A stretch of DNA of 64,000 nucleotides from Clostridiales bacterium (GTDB taxonomy: Bacteria > Bacillota > Clostridia > Oscillospirales > Oscillospiraceae): contig JAAYBD010000016.1 in the NCBI GenBank assembly GCA_012719035.1, forward strand, positions 33,793-97,792, in the 5' to 3' direction. The notes under the pieces were generated by a model. It did no database searches and had not been told where the DNA came from. It worked only from the letters and a program-made list of their open reading frames with translations. A program made the translations under genes and the position numbers. This document shows, piece after piece, positions 48,120-57,907 of the stretch (the first letter of the stretch is position 1; each line of letters begins with the position of its first letter).

Positions 48120-49118
48120 ATGGAATATAGCGTTTACGATCATGTTTTTCAAGATTATCAGTATTTTAATCGTCAAAAAGAGGCTTCTCTTACCGTCTAT
48201 CAAATCAAAAATGAAACGGGCATGGGAGAACTGCTATGCTATGATGTCTTTCCCGGTGCACAAATAATATATAATTCCCTTGATATGGCATCCTGCTTCC
48301 AGAGTGTGAAAACTTGCCCCGGCTTTCTGCAAATCAACCATTGCAGGGAAGGCTGCTTTGAAGTTGAATTGGACGGCGGTATGGTCGGCTTTATAGGGGA
48401 AGGCGACTTAGCGATAAATGATCCGTATAGGCAGCGCATAGCGGATTCCCGACTGCCTTTGGGCAGATATAACGGAATTACGGTGCTGTTTGAGCTGGAT
48501 TATGCCCAATCCTCGTTGGAAAAGCTCTTTCCGAACGCGGGTATAGATTTATTTCAGTTAAGAGACAAATTCTGCTCAGGCAGCGAATTTTTTCTTCTGT
48601 GCGCAAGACCGGAAATCGAGCATATTTTCAGTGAGCTGTACCATGTTGACCAGCGTATCCGCGAAACATATATGACCCTCAAAGTGATTGAACTGCTGCT
48701 TTTTTTGAGCCTTATAAAAAATGAAGGAAGGAAGTGCCTGAATAGATTTTCCCGTCAGGTCGTTGATACCACGCAATCGGTATGTGATTATTTGCTGAAA
48801 AATCCTTACCAAAAGATCACAGTCGGCGAAATAGCGGGGAAGTTCAACATAGCTGAAACAAATCTGCGCCAGTGCTTTAAGTCCATTTATGGGCGCCCTA
48901 TCGGCTCGTTCATGCGAGCGGAATGCATTCGCAGATCTGCCGATTTACTGCGGAGCCATGAGGAATTGACAGTGGGGCAAATTGCACTCATGGTGGGCTA
49001 TGAAAATCAAAGTAAATTTGCTGCGGCGTTTAGAGCGGTAATGGGACAGACACCTTTGTCCTACCGTCACCGCATGTTATGCCGTAATGATGAATTGGAG
49101 CAAAAATATGATGTTTAG
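48120..49118 (+). CDS. AraC-family transcriptional regulator
   Basis: 332 aa. The unlabelled ligand-binding N-terminal domain (about 1-220) is followed by the two-HTH AraC domain (about 232-325) with ITVGEIAGKFNIAETNLRQCFKSIYGRPIGSFM and VGQIALMVGYENQSKFAAAFRAVMGQTPLSYR. GGGGG precedes the ATG. The size and its position between an exporter-fold ABC pair and a metal/peptide importer recall YbtA/PchR-type regulators, which sense imported siderophores. This role is inferred from context. Confidence 0.92.
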   Translation: MEYSVYDHVFQDYQYFNRQKEASLTVYQIKNETGMGELLCYDVFPGAQIIYNSLDMASCFQSVKTCPGFLQINHCREGCFEVELDGGMVGFIGEGDLAINDPYRQRIADSRLPLGRYNGITVLFELDYAQSSLEKLFPNAGIDLFQLRDKFCSGSEFFLLCARPEIEHIFSELYHVDQRIRETYMTLKVIELLLFLSLIKNEGRKCLNRFSRQVVDTTQSVCDYLLKNPYQKITVGEIAGKFNIAETNLRQCFKSIYGRPIGSFMRAECIRRSADLLRSHEELTVGQIALMVGYENQSKFAAAFRAVMGQTPLSYRHRMLCRNDELEQKYDV

Positions 49119-49159
49119 GAGTGGCGCGCTCCTAAACTGTATGGTATCCTTTATTAGTA

Positions 49160-49185
49160 AATGGCCCACAAAGCTGTGGGTCATT
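49160..49185 (+). terminator. stem-loop after the AraC gene
   Basis: AATGGCCCACA pairs with TGTGGGTCATT (one G-U) across a 4-nt loop. No U-tract follows. It may partially separate the tetR-ABC-araC block from the importer genes. Confidence 0.45.
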
Positions 49186-49195
49186 TGCTAAATCT

Positions 49196-49215
49196 GTTAG
49201 TTAGACAGAACTAAC
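49196..49215. promoter_or_regulatory. GTTAG-N6-CTAAC palindrome before the importer operon
   Basis: A tandem GTTAGTTAG runs into ACAGAA and CTAAC; the exact element GTTAG-N6-CTAAC is at 49200-49215, 20 bases before the first permease gene. It matches the spacing of the copy at 44587. Candidate operator for the TetR or AraC regulator of this island. Confidence 0.5.
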
Positions 49216-49234
49216 CGGAAAGAAAGGTGCTTAT

Positions 49235-50173
49235 GTGTCGGCTTATCTCAGAAAACGGCTGTTAAGCTTTTTTATAGTACTGGCAGGGGTCAGCATATTG
49301 AGCTTTCTTCTGATAACCTTTTCTAATACTGATCCGGCAGAGGTAATTGCCAGACGGAATTACAGCGGAGCAACGGAAGAAATGATTGAGCAGGTGCGTA
49401 TAGAGATGGGACTGGACAAGCCGATGGCAAAACGGTATTTTGACTGGCTTGGCGGTTTGTTTAGCGGGGATATGGGTATTTCATTATACTCATTCCGACC
49501 GATAAGGGAGGATTTTGCCGCCTATTTTCCGACTACGCTTGCCTTAACGGGGCTTTCTCTTATATGGATTGTGGTCATTTCTCTTCCCGTCGGGCTGCTG
49601 TGTGCGCGTTTTAAAGACGGCATTTTCGACCATCTGACCAGAGGCTTTACACTATTGGGAATTTGCCTGCCTACCTTCTGGCTGGGATTTTTACTGCTTA
49701 TAGCGTTTGCTGTCAGGCTCCCGATTTTTTCAGTAGTTCCGGCTCCGGGACTTAAAGGACTGCTGCTGCCCTCCTTTACTCTGGCGGTTCCTGTGATTTG
49801 CGCTTTTATCCGCCTGTTCCGCTCATCGCTTCTTGGGGAACTGAACAGAGACTATGTCGTATATGCAAGAGCCAGGGGGCTTTCGCCGCGGAGAATACTG
49901 CTTCATCATGTTATGCGCAATGCTCTTCCGCCTATAATCATCCTGTTTTGTCAGTATCTCGGCTACATGATAGCTGGCGGGGCCGTTGTTGAAAAAGTGT
50001 TTTCGCTGTCGGGCATCGGCTCTTATTTGATTTCGAGTGTTTTGGCGGCGGACTCCAATGCCGTTGCAACTTGCATCGTTATTATAGCCTCGGTTTTTGT
50101 TATATCAAATCTTGTAGGGGATATTGCAAGCCGATTACTTTGCCCATGGATGGTGAGGGAAACCAATGTTTAA
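49235..50173 (+). CDS. Opp/Nik-type ABC permease (OppB/NikB/CntB-like)
   Basis: 312 aa with six membrane segments. RKRLLSFFIVLAGVSILSFLLI starts the first helix, and the EAA loop is YVVYARARGLSPRRILLHHVMRNALPP. The family takes up peptides, nickel or metal-opine complexes. GTG start after AAAGG. It overlaps the next permease by 8 bases; five importer genes follow without gaps. The substrate cannot be told from the permease alone. Confidence 0.92.
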   Translation: MSAYLRKRLLSFFIVLAGVSILSFLLITFSNTDPAEVIARRNYSGATEEMIEQVRIEMGLDKPMAKRYFDWLGGLFSGDMGISLYSFRPIREDFAAYFPTTLALTGLSLIWIVVISLPVGLLCARFKDGIFDHLTRGFTLLGICLPTFWLGFLLLIAFAVRLPIFSVVPAPGLKGLLLPSFTLAVPVICAFIRLFRSSLLGELNRDYVVYARARGLSPRRILLHHVMRNALPPIIILFCQYLGYMIAGGAVVEKVFSLSGIGSYLISSVLAADSNAVATCIVIIASVFVISNLVGDIASRLLCPWMVRETNV

Positions 50174-50987
50174 AAAAGTATTATGCAATCCGCAGGCTGT
50201 AATCGGTCTTGTCCTTATAGCGGTGGTGCTGGCGGCGGCCGTTATGGCGCCCATGCTTGCCCCTCATGACCCCGAAGCGGTAGATGTGACAAGGAAATTC
50301 GCCGAACCCGGCAAGGAATATCCTTTGGGAACCGACCAGCTTGGCCGCTGTGAGCTGTCCCGGCTTTTATATGGAGCGCGGTATTCTATCGGCATGAGCT
50401 TGCCCACCCTGCTTGTGCTTTCTGTAATCGGGCTGGTACTGGGCTGCCTTAGCGCATGCTCGGGAAAAGCGGTAGATCGGATTTTTATTACAGTCTGCGA
50501 TATTTTTATCTCCTTTCCTTCTCTCATAATTGCCGCGGCGGTAATCGGAGTTCTGGGAAACGGGATGCAGAATATCGTCATCGCCATAATAATTTCCATG
50601 TGGGCGTGGTTTACCCGCATGATACGCTCTTATGCCGTCGCAGAGATGGGACGGGATTATATTCTTGCCGCACGAATTTCGGGGTGCAGCACTTTTCAAA
50701 TCATAGTAAGGCATCTGATTCCAAACATCATGTCCCAGTTTCTTGTGTATGTAAGCACAGGTGTTGCTTCGGCTATCCTGATGGTTTCGGGATTTTCCTT
50801 TCTCAATCTGGGTCTGTCCGCCGGAGCGGCGGAATGGGGAGCCATGCTCAACGAAGCCCGTTCCAGCCTGTATTCACATCCCGAGCTTTTGATTTATCCG
50901 GGAGCATGTATCCTTATTACCTCCGCGGGCTTTAATCTGTTTGGCGAGGCTCTGCGGGACATTATCGAACCTGAGGAGGGGCAATGA
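50166..50987 (+). CDS. Opp/Nik-type ABC permease (OppC/NikC/CntC-like)
   Basis: 273 aa. APHDPEAVDVTRKF and YPLGTDQLGRCELSRLLYGARYSIGMS are the OppC/NikC N-terminal signatures; the EAA loop is DYILAARISGCSTFQIIVRHLIPN. It overlaps the preceding permease and forms the heterodimeric channel with it. The following ATPase starts two bases after its stop. Confidence 0.93.
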   Translation: MFKKVLCNPQAVIGLVLIAVVLAAAVMAPMLAPHDPEAVDVTRKFAEPGKEYPLGTDQLGRCELSRLLYGARYSIGMSLPTLLVLSVIGLVLGCLSACSGKAVDRIFITVCDIFISFPSLIIAAAVIGVLGNGMQNIVIAIIISMWAWFTRMIRSYAVAEMGRDYILAARISGCSTFQIIVRHLIPNIMSQFLVYVSTGVASAILMVSGFSFLNLGLSAGAAEWGAMLNEARSSLYSHPELLIYPGACILITSAGFNLFGEALRDIIEPEEGQ

Positions 50988-50988
50988 T

Positions 50989-51792
50989 TTGCTGCTTACT
51001 GTAAACAACCTGTCCGTTGCGCTGAAAAAAAGCAGCCGGCCGATAGTTCAAAACTTAGACCTGTCTATAGAACAGGGAAACTCTCTGGTGATACTGGGGC
51101 AGTCGGGAAGCGGAAAAACCCTGACATGCAAAACCATAACCGGAATACTCAATCGCCGGCGCTTTGAACCCAGCGGAGAAATTATTTTTAATGGGAAGGA
51201 ACTGCTCTCTATGCCGCCGAGAAAACAACGTGAAATTTACGGAGCCCAGATTGCTTTGATTCCGCAGAACCCGATGACCGCGCTCGACCCCTCCGTCCGC
51301 GTGGGAAAACAGATGGCGGAGACTCTTTACCTCCACACAGGTCTGAGGGGAAAAAAGGTAAAATCGAAACTCTTGACGGCGCTTGAGAATGCCGGCCTTG
51401 ACCGGGCTGAGGAAGTAATGCAGAGCTATCCCCATATGCTTTCCGGCGGGATGCTCCAGCGCGTGCTCATTGCAATGGCACTGATGGTGGACGCAAAGCT
51501 TATCGTTGCCGATGAACCTACAACGGCTTTGGATGCCGAGCATCGAAACGCCGCTGTGGATGCGTTTATAAGCCTGAGAGAAAAAGGTGCGGCTATTCTG
51601 CTGGTTACACACGATTTTGGTGTGGCATCCCGTTTGGGCGGAGAACTTTTGGTAATGAAAGACGGGAAGGCTATAGAGCGCGGAAGTGTCTTTGAAGTTT
51701 TGCAGGCACCCGGTCACGACTATACACGCGCGCTTATCGAAGCCTCACGCCTTTACTCCTTAGTTCCCGAAAGGAGAAGCCTTATATGTTAG
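50989..51792 (+). CDS. Opp/Nik-type ABC ATPase (OppD/NikD-like)
   Basis: 267 aa. Walker A GQSGSGKT, signature LSGGMLQRVLIAMAL, Walker B LIVADEPTTALD. I chose the TTG at 50989, 7 bases after GAGGGG. An upstream in-frame start exists only inside the permease gene. The C-terminal region is short and lacks the cysteine-rich extension that holds a 4Fe-4S cluster in many OppD proteins. It overlaps the second ATPase by 7 bases. Confidence 0.92.
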   Translation: MLLTVNNLSVALKKSSRPIVQNLDLSIEQGNSLVILGQSGSGKTLTCKTITGILNRRRFEPSGEIIFNGKELLSMPPRKQREIYGAQIALIPQNPMTALDPSVRVGKQMAETLYLHTGLRGKKVKSKLLTALENAGLDRAEEVMQSYPHMLSGGMLQRVLIAMALMVDAKLIVADEPTTALDAEHRNAAVDAFISLREKGAAILLVTHDFGVASRLGGELLVMKDGKAIERGSVFEVLQAPGHDYTRALIEASRLYSLVPERRSLIC

Positions 51793-52568
51793 AAGCGATA
51801 AACCTATATAAAAGCTACCCTGCCGCAGGTCAAAAGGGGAAAGGCACTAATGCTGTGAACGGCGTGGATCTTGTGCTGGAGGACCGCATGACCTACGCTC
51901 TTGTCGGAGAAAGCGGTTCCGGCAAAAGCACTTTGTCAAAGATGCTCACAGGACTTTTGCCGCCCACCTCCGGCGATGTTCTGCTGGATGGAAAAAGCAT
52001 ATTTTCACTGGGACGCAAAGAGTCAAGACTTAGATTTACCCAGATGCAGATGGTTCTTCAGGATAGCAAGAGCGCCCTCGACCCGCGCTTCACCGTTTAT
52101 GACAGCATTGCCGAGCCTATCCGCAATCTTTTGAACGTGCCCAAACAGCGGGAGCGGCAGATGGTGGCAGAACTAATGAATAAAATGGAACTGCCTGACA
52201 GTCTGATGAACCGCCGCCCTAACGAACTTTCCGGCGGCCAGCAGAAGCGTGTCTGCATTGCCCGCGCCATTTCCGTATCGCCTCAGCTGGTGATTTTTGA
52301 TGAGGCAATGAGCGGACTTGACGTTATCGTCCGCAAAAGTATTTTGGAGCTTCTGAAAAGGCTTCAGGAGGAGAGCGGCTTTACATACCTGTTTATCACC
52401 CATGACATAGATGTGGCGCTTTACATCGCTGACCACATACTCGTTATGAAAGAGGGGAAGCTGGTGGAAAGGGTCTGCTATACCGGAAGCATCGAATGCT
52501 TCAAACATCCATATTCCCGAATGTTGCTGGATTCGCTGCTGCCCGAATACTTGGGACAAAATGCTTAG
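51786..52568 (+). CDS. Opp/Nik-type ABC ATPase (OppF/NikE-like)
   Basis: 260 aa. Walker A GESGSGKST, signature LSGGQQKRVCIARAI, Walker B LVIFDEAMSGLD. It pairs with the preceding ATPase. AAAGGAG precedes the ATG. Short NikE-like length rather than the ~310+ of OppF fits a metal or small-substrate system slightly better than an oligopeptide one. Confidence 0.92.
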   Translation: MLEAINLYKSYPAAGQKGKGTNAVNGVDLVLEDRMTYALVGESGSGKSTLSKMLTGLLPPTSGDVLLDGKSIFSLGRKESRLRFTQMQMVLQDSKSALDPRFTVYDSIAEPIRNLLNVPKQRERQMVAELMNKMELPDSLMNRRPNELSGGQQKRVCIARAISVSPQLVIFDEAMSGLDVIVRKSILELLKRLQEESGFTYLFITHDIDVALYIADHILVMKEGKLVERVCYTGSIECFKHPYSRMLLDSLLPEYLGQNA

Positions 52569-52640
52569 GTATTGCCGCTTTCGAGCGTAATATATACATA
52601 TTTTTATTCTAATTTGCAATCCACAAGGAGGAATTTTTCA

Positions 52641-54290
52641 ATGAAACTAAAGCGTATGCTGTCTCTTGCTTCCGCCGCTGCCCTTTGCCTTGGTCTGGCG
52701 GCCTGCGGAGGGACAAAAACCCCCTCTCCCGATACCTCATCCAACGGTGATGCGGTCGGAGAGACTATGATAACCCTAACGGAAAGCTGGCAGTTTTCCA
52801 GCGGCTTCTATCCTGTTCTTACTGCGTCAAATTCCAGTAATTACGGCGCAACTTTCTGGAACCGGAATTTTTACAACACTCTGGTATGCTATGGCGAAAA
52901 CGGAGAAATCAAGGGAGAGCTTGCCGAAAAATGGGATGTCAGCGATGACGGACTGACCTATACCTTTACCCTTCGTGACGGCGTGAAGTTTTCTGACGGC
53001 ACAGATTTGACCGCAGGTGCTGTGAAGACCAGCTTTGAAACCGCGATAAAAAGCCTTGGACAATACAACGGCTCATACGGAAAACTCACATCGGTCATCG
53101 CTTCCATGGAAGCCGCCGACGATAATACGTTTGTGCTGACTTTAAGCCAGCCTTATTACGGCACGCTGAATGACCTTACGATGTGCAGCCCGCTGGCAAT
53201 TGTAAACCCTGCGGGGATTAGCGAAGATTTGCTGCCAAAGGATGACTTTCTATCACAGACTATGGGGACAGGACCGTACATGTACGAAGGCGAAACCGAC
53301 GGAACCAGCTACACCTTTGTAAGCAACCCCTATTACTGGGGGGAAGCGCCCGAGGTCGGCGGCTTCAAAATAAAGGTCATCGAGGACAATGATGCTAAGG
53401 TTCTGGCACTCCGAAGCGGAGAGATAGACGCGATTTTAGGCACATCCCGCTTGAGCTACGACGCTTACGGCGAGATATCCGGGGAAGACGCTTTTGCAAG
53501 GGCTGTCGATAATTCCGGAACTATGACCCGGTGCATAGGAATGAATCTGTCAAAGCCGCCTTTCGATGATGCCAATGTCCGCCGTGCTATGGCTTATGCC
53601 CTTGATCAGGGCGCAATTTGTGATGCTGTTTTTCAGGGAGTGGAGCTCCCCGCCGAAACAATGTTTGAAAAAAGCAAGATGTATTGCGATGTTGCCCAGA
53701 CGACTTATGAATTTGACTTGGACAAGGCGAATGCCCTTATGGACGAAGCGGGTTGGATAGACAGCGACGGAGACGGCATTCGGGAAAAAGATGGTCAGAA
53801 GCTGGAGTTCACTATTATCTATACTCAGAGCATTGGCAGTCTTGATAACGCCGTACTTGCAATTGCAAGCCAATTGTCGAAGATAGGCTTTAAAATAACC
53901 CCCAATGGTACCGATATGATGACGTGGTTCGGAACTATTGGCTCGGGAGAATATACGCTTGCCTTATATCAGACCTATGGGGGCGCATATGATCCCACTA
54001 CCGTTATGACCAACATGAATGCAGACGGCAGCTCAGATCCGGTAGCCCGCCAGATTTCAACATTGCTGGAGGGCGGCAATGCTTTGATTCTGGAGCTGAA
54101 CAGCACTGAAGATGAGAAGCGCGTTCAGGAGATTTATGCTGAGATATTGGGCACCGTTGCGGATCAGGCTATTATGATACCTATATCCTATACTCGTGAA
54201 TTTGCCGTATGGAACAAGAGCAAAATGGCGGGATATGATTTTTATCCTGATGGTCAGTATGTATGTGTTTCAGGTATACATGTTAAATAA
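52641..54290 (+). CDS. family 5 extracellular solute-binding lipoprotein (peptide/nickel/opine-metal type)
   Basis: 549 aa. The lipobox LGLAACGG makes it a membrane-anchored lipoprotein; a Ser/Thr/Pro linker follows. The SBP_bac_5 fold shows ELAEKWDVSDDGLTYTFTLRDGVKFSDGT and the family's FDDANVRRAMAYALD. AAGGAGG precedes the ATG; the longer frame upstream has no ribosome site. It is the binding protein of the five-gene importer, placed last instead of first as is more common. The ligand could be a peptide, Ni2+-chelate or staphylopine-like metallophore. Confidence 0.92.
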   Translation: MKLKRMLSLASAAALCLGLAACGGTKTPSPDTSSNGDAVGETMITLTESWQFSSGFYPVLTASNSSNYGATFWNRNFYNTLVCYGENGEIKGELAEKWDVSDDGLTYTFTLRDGVKFSDGTDLTAGAVKTSFETAIKSLGQYNGSYGKLTSVIASMEAADDNTFVLTLSQPYYGTLNDLTMCSPLAIVNPAGISEDLLPKDDFLSQTMGTGPYMYEGETDGTSYTFVSNPYYWGEAPEVGGFKIKVIEDNDAKVLALRSGEIDAILGTSRLSYDAYGEISGEDAFARAVDNSGTMTRCIGMNLSKPPFDDANVRRAMAYALDQGAICDAVFQGVELPAETMFEKSKMYCDVAQTTYEFDLDKANALMDEAGWIDSDGDGIREKDGQKLEFTIIYTQSIGSLDNAVLAIASQLSKIGFKITPNGTDMMTWFGTIGSGEYTLALYQTYGGAYDPTTVMTNMNADGSSDPVARQISTLLEGGNALILELNSTEDEKRVQEIYAEILGTVADQAIMIPISYTREFAVWNKSKMAGYDFYPDGQYVCVSGIHVK

Positions 54291-54338
54291 AAATTACAGT
54301 TTTAGTATAAAACAATACCTTGTGAGGAGGTAATATTT

Positions 54339-56129
54339 TTGAAAGAAAAGAAACGCAGCAGCATTTCCCGCCTGATGGGATATGCAGGCGGGTATAAGGC
54401 ACTGACAATCACAGGCTGCACCCTTTCCGGAATATCTGCCGTGTTGTCCCTGCTCCCTTATATTTTTATCTGGTTTGTAATCAGGGATGTTTTTGCGGCG
54501 CTGCCGGATTTGTCGGGGGCGACTGGACTGACCCATTACGGCTGGATGGCAGTTGCATTCGCGGCGGCAAGCGTTTTGGTCTATTTTGCCGCTCTTATGT
54601 GCACGCATCTGGCGGCGTTTAGAACAGCCCGAAATATGCGGCAGGCCGCAGTGGAGCATATAGTGACGCTGCCTCTGGGATTTTTTTCGGGGAATCAGTC
54701 CGGTCGGCTTAGAAAAATCATTGACAGCAACGCCGATATGACGGAATCCCTGCTTGCCCATCAGCTTCCGGATTTAGTAGGCGCAGTGGTGACACCGGTT
54801 GCCGCGATTGCACTGCTATTTGTGTTCGACTGGCGCTTGGGACTGCTTTCGCTTGTTCCCATGATCCTGTCGGTGTATTTGATGACGCTGATGATGGGAG
54901 GAAAAAACGCCGACTTTTTTTCCCGATATCAAATAGAGCTTGAAAAAATGAGCAGCCATGCGGTTGAATATGTTCGGGGAATTCCGGTTTTAAAGGTCTT
55001 TCAGCAGACAGTCTATTCATTTAAAAGCTTTTACAAGGCAATCATGTCATATAATAAGCTTGCAACAGACTATGCAATGTCCTGCCGGGGACCCATGACC
55101 GCATTTACTACTGCTTTGAACGGCACGTTTCTGCTCCTTATACCTGCGGGAATGTTGTTGGCAGGAACGTCGTCCGATGGTCGGGAAACTTTGCTGAATC
55201 TGATTTTCTATATACTCTTTACACCTGCCTGCGCAGGCATGATGAATCGCATTATGCATGCAAGCGAAGCCCTTATGAAGGCGGATGAAGCGGTGCGAAA
55301 GCTGGATCAGATCATGTTGGAAAAACCGTTAAAAGAGGCGGATAATCCAAAGATTCCCCAGAGCAACAGCATAGAATTTAAAAATGTCGCATTTACCTAT
55401 CCCGGCGCGAGCCGCCCGGCGCTGAGAAATGTCAGCTTTGTCATTCCTCAGGGAAGCACTGCCGCGCTGGTCGGACCCTCTGGCGGAGGGAAAACCACTG
55501 CAGCCAATCTTATTCCAAGATTCTGGGATGTAGAAAAAGGACAAGTGTTGGTGGGCGGCGTAGATGTAAGAGAAATCAGGTCGGAAGATCTGATGTCTCG
55601 AGTGGCTTTCGTATTTCAGGACACACATCTTTTCAAGGCAAGCCTTTTGGACAATATACGGGCCGCACGCCCTGAAGCATCAAGGGCAGAAGCTCTTCGG
55701 GCGGCTCATGATGCTCAGTGCGATGATATTTTGGAGAAACTGCCCAATGGAATAGACACTGTGGTGGGAACCAAGGGAGTATATCTTTCCGGCGGTGAAC
55801 AGCAGCGCATCGCGCTGGCGAGAGCAATTCTGAAAGATGCGCCCATTATAGTTCTTGATGAGGCCACCGCTTTTGCCGACCCCGAGAATGAATATATGAT
55901 ACAAAAAGCCTTTGAGACTCTTACAAAAGGAAAGACGGTATTGATGATAGCCCACCGGCTGTCGACAGTCCGAAACGCCGATAAAATTATTGTACTGGAA
56001 AACGGAAGTTTGACAGAACAAGGTAATCATGAGGAGCTTTTGGCTGGGAATAAACTGTACTCGGCAATGTGGCAGGATTACCAAAAATCCGCCCAGTGGA
56101 AAGTCGGAAAGGAGGTGGCTGGCGTATGA
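54339..56129 (+). CDS. ABC transporter, fused membrane and ATP-binding domains (pair 2, first subunit)
   Basis: 596 aa. Exporter-type membrane domain (about 1-320), then Walker A GPSGGGKTT, signature [16 protein letters not shown], Walker B IIVLDEATAFADPEN and H-loop MIAHRLSTV. TTG start after GAGGAGG. It resembles the first pair at 44621-48104 in length and layout. It overlaps its partner by 4 bases and follows the solute-binding gene by 48 bases, so it probably belongs to the same transcript. Confidence 0.92.
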   Translation: MKEKKRSSISRLMGYAGGYKALTITGCTLSGISAVLSLLPYIFIWFVIRDVFAALPDLSGATGLTHYGWMAVAFAAASVLVYFAALMCTHLAAFRTARNMRQAAVEHIVTLPLGFFSGNQSGRLRKIIDSNADMTESLLAHQLPDLVGAVVTPVAAIALLFVFDWRLGLLSLVPMILSVYLMTLMMGGKNADFFSRYQIELEKMSSHAVEYVRGIPVLKVFQQTVYSFKSFYKAIMSYNKLATDYAMSCRGPMTAFTTALNGTFLLLIPAGMLLAGTSSDGRETLLNLIFYILFTPACAGMMNRIMHASEALMKADEAVRKLDQIMLEKPLKEADNPKIPQSNSIEFKNVAFTYPGASRPALRNVSFVIPQGSTAALVGPSGGGKTTAANLIPRFWDVEKGQVLVGGVDVREIRSEDLMSRVAFVFQDTHLFKASLLDNIRAARPEASRAEALRAAHDAQCDDILEKLPNGIDTVVGTKGVYLSGGEQQRIALARAILKDAPIIVLDEATAFADPENEYMIQKAFETLTKGKTVLMIAHRLSTVRNADKIIVLENGSLTEQGNHEELLAGNKLYSAMWQDYQKSAQWKVGKEVAGV

Positions 56130-57871
56130 TAAAGAGGATACAGCATAACTTTGCCTTGACTGAAAAAGGCGCTAAAGGCCTGGTAAAGGCAACAGGATGG
56201 AGTACAGTAACCAATCTTAGCCTCATGTTCCCTGTGGGACTTCTGATAATGGTGCTCGATGTGATGATCAAAGCCACTGCAAACGGTACAAGCCCCGCAG
56301 AAGGTGTGTGGGGATACACTGCCGCGGCGGCAGGAATCCTTGCTGTCATCTTCGTTCTCCATTGGATACAGTATAAGAGATTGTATATAGCCACTTATAA
56401 AGAAAGTGCGAATCGGCGTGTACGTTTGGCGGAAAAGCTGCGCAGGCTTCCTCTGTCCTTTTTTGGCAACAGGGATCTGGCAGACCTTACGAATACGATT
56501 ATGAATGATTGCAGTTCTTTGGAACAATCTTTTTCTCACTATATACCGCAGCTGTTCGGGACATGCATTTCCACTATTATCATTGCTATAAGCCTTTTCT
56601 GCATGGACTGGCGCATGGCGATTGCGGTGCTTTGGGTTGTTCCCGCAGCCCTGATATTGGTGCTTGGCTCCAAGCGGATACAGGATAAACTGGGGCTAAA
56701 GGTTATCCTTATAAAGCGGGCGTCATCCGACGGTATTCAGGAATGCCTTGAGACAGTGCGTGAAATCAAGGCTTGCAACCAGAAAGAGCGCTATTTGGAT
56801 GGGCTGCGTGCCAAGCTCAAAAGAACGGAGGAAGCTGAAATACGGGCAGAACTTGCAGTAGGGGTCTTTGTGTCGTCCGCTCAGGCGCTGCTGCGTTTGG
56901 GACTTGCAAGCACAGTGCTGACCGGCGCGGGTCTGCTGGCACAGGGTAAGCTTGAGCTTATGAATTTTCTGATATTTCTCATAGCCGCCTCCCGCCTTTA
57001 CGATCCGATTTCTCTGGCTTTTCAGAATGTTGCCGCAACCTTCAACGCAAAACTCCAAATTGAACGTATGCGCCAGATTGAGGAGCAGAGCGTACAGACG
57101 GGAACAGAAACTTTTATGCCAAAGGGCTATGATATAGAGTTTGACCATGTGAAGTTTTCCTATAATGAAAATGAAGGTGTTCTGGACGATATTTCCTTTA
57201 CGGCAAAGCAGGGCGAGGTAACCGCTCTTGTCGGTCCTTCCGGCGGGGGCAAATCTACGGCGGCTAAGCTGGCAGCACGCTTCTGGGATGTAAACAGCGG
57301 CAAAATCACACTGGGCGGTGTAAATGTGTCATCGGTAGAGCCGGAAACCTTGCTTAGAAATTTTGCAATTGTGTTTCAGGATGTGGTGCTTTTTGACGAC
57401 ACTATAATGGAAAATATACGGCTTGGACGCAGAGATGCCAGCGATGAAGAAGTCTTGGAAGCGGCAATGGCTGCCAGATGCGATGAATTTGTACAAAAGC
57501 TGCCCAATGGCTATAAGACCGTTATAGGTGAAAATGGTTCTACTTTGTCGGGCGGAGAGCGCCAGCGCATCTCTATCGCACGGGCTCTGCTGAAAGATGC
57601 CCCTGTGATTTTGCTTGACGAGGCAACCGCGTCTATGGACGTGGAGAACGAGAGCGCAGTGCAGGCTGCTATCTCTGAGCTGGTACAAAACAAGACTGTC
57701 CTTATCATCGCACACCGAATGCGCACAGTGGCAGGCGCGGATAAGATCGTTGTGCTGAAGGACGGCAAAGTGGCACAGCAGGGAAGCCCATCGGAGCTTA
57801 TGGAGCAGGGCGGGCTTTACCGCCACATGGTGGAACTGCAGGAGAAAAGCGCCTCATGGAAGCTGATGTAA
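56126..57871 (+). CDS. ABC transporter, fused membrane and ATP-binding domains (pair 2, second subunit)
   Basis: 581 aa. Membrane domain, then Walker A GPSGGGKST, signature LSGGERQRISIARALL, Walker B VILLDEATASMDVEN and H-loop IIAHRMRTV. The start at 56126 follows GGAGG by 10 bases and overlaps the partner's stop (ATGA); the longer frame lies inside the partner gene. With its partner it forms a second exporter-fold heterodimer in the same island. Last gene before a long hairpin. Confidence 0.92.
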   Translation: MIKRIQHNFALTEKGAKGLVKATGWSTVTNLSLMFPVGLLIMVLDVMIKATANGTSPAEGVWGYTAAAAGILAVIFVLHWIQYKRLYIATYKESANRRVRLAEKLRRLPLSFFGNRDLADLTNTIMNDCSSLEQSFSHYIPQLFGTCISTIIIAISLFCMDWRMAIAVLWVVPAALILVLGSKRIQDKLGLKVILIKRASSDGIQECLETVREIKACNQKERYLDGLRAKLKRTEEAEIRAELAVGVFVSSAQALLRLGLASTVLTGAGLLAQGKLELMNFLIFLIAASRLYDPISLAFQNVAATFNAKLQIERMRQIEEQSVQTGTETFMPKGYDIEFDHVKFSYNENEGVLDDISFTAKQGEVTALVGPSGGGKSTAAKLAARFWDVNSGKITLGGVNVSSVEPETLLRNFAIVFQDVVLFDDTIMENIRLGRRDASDEEVLEAAMAARCDEFVQKLPNGYKTVIGENGSTLSGGERQRISIARALLKDAPVILLDEATASMDVENESAVQAAISELVQNKTVLIIAHRMRTVAGADKIVVLKDGKVAQQGSPSELMEQGGLYRHMVELQEKSASWKLM

Positions 57872-57907
57872 ATCCTTGCAGCGGATTTTTGGAAACCTAT
57901 AAAATAA

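Noticed and set aside
43947..57871. Simple multidrug export operon under TetR
   Set aside because: TetR plus an ABC pair alone would suggest this, but the same-strand AraC gene, complete Opp/Nik-type importer with lipoprotein and a second ABC pair fit an uptake island better. Drug export remains possible for either pair.
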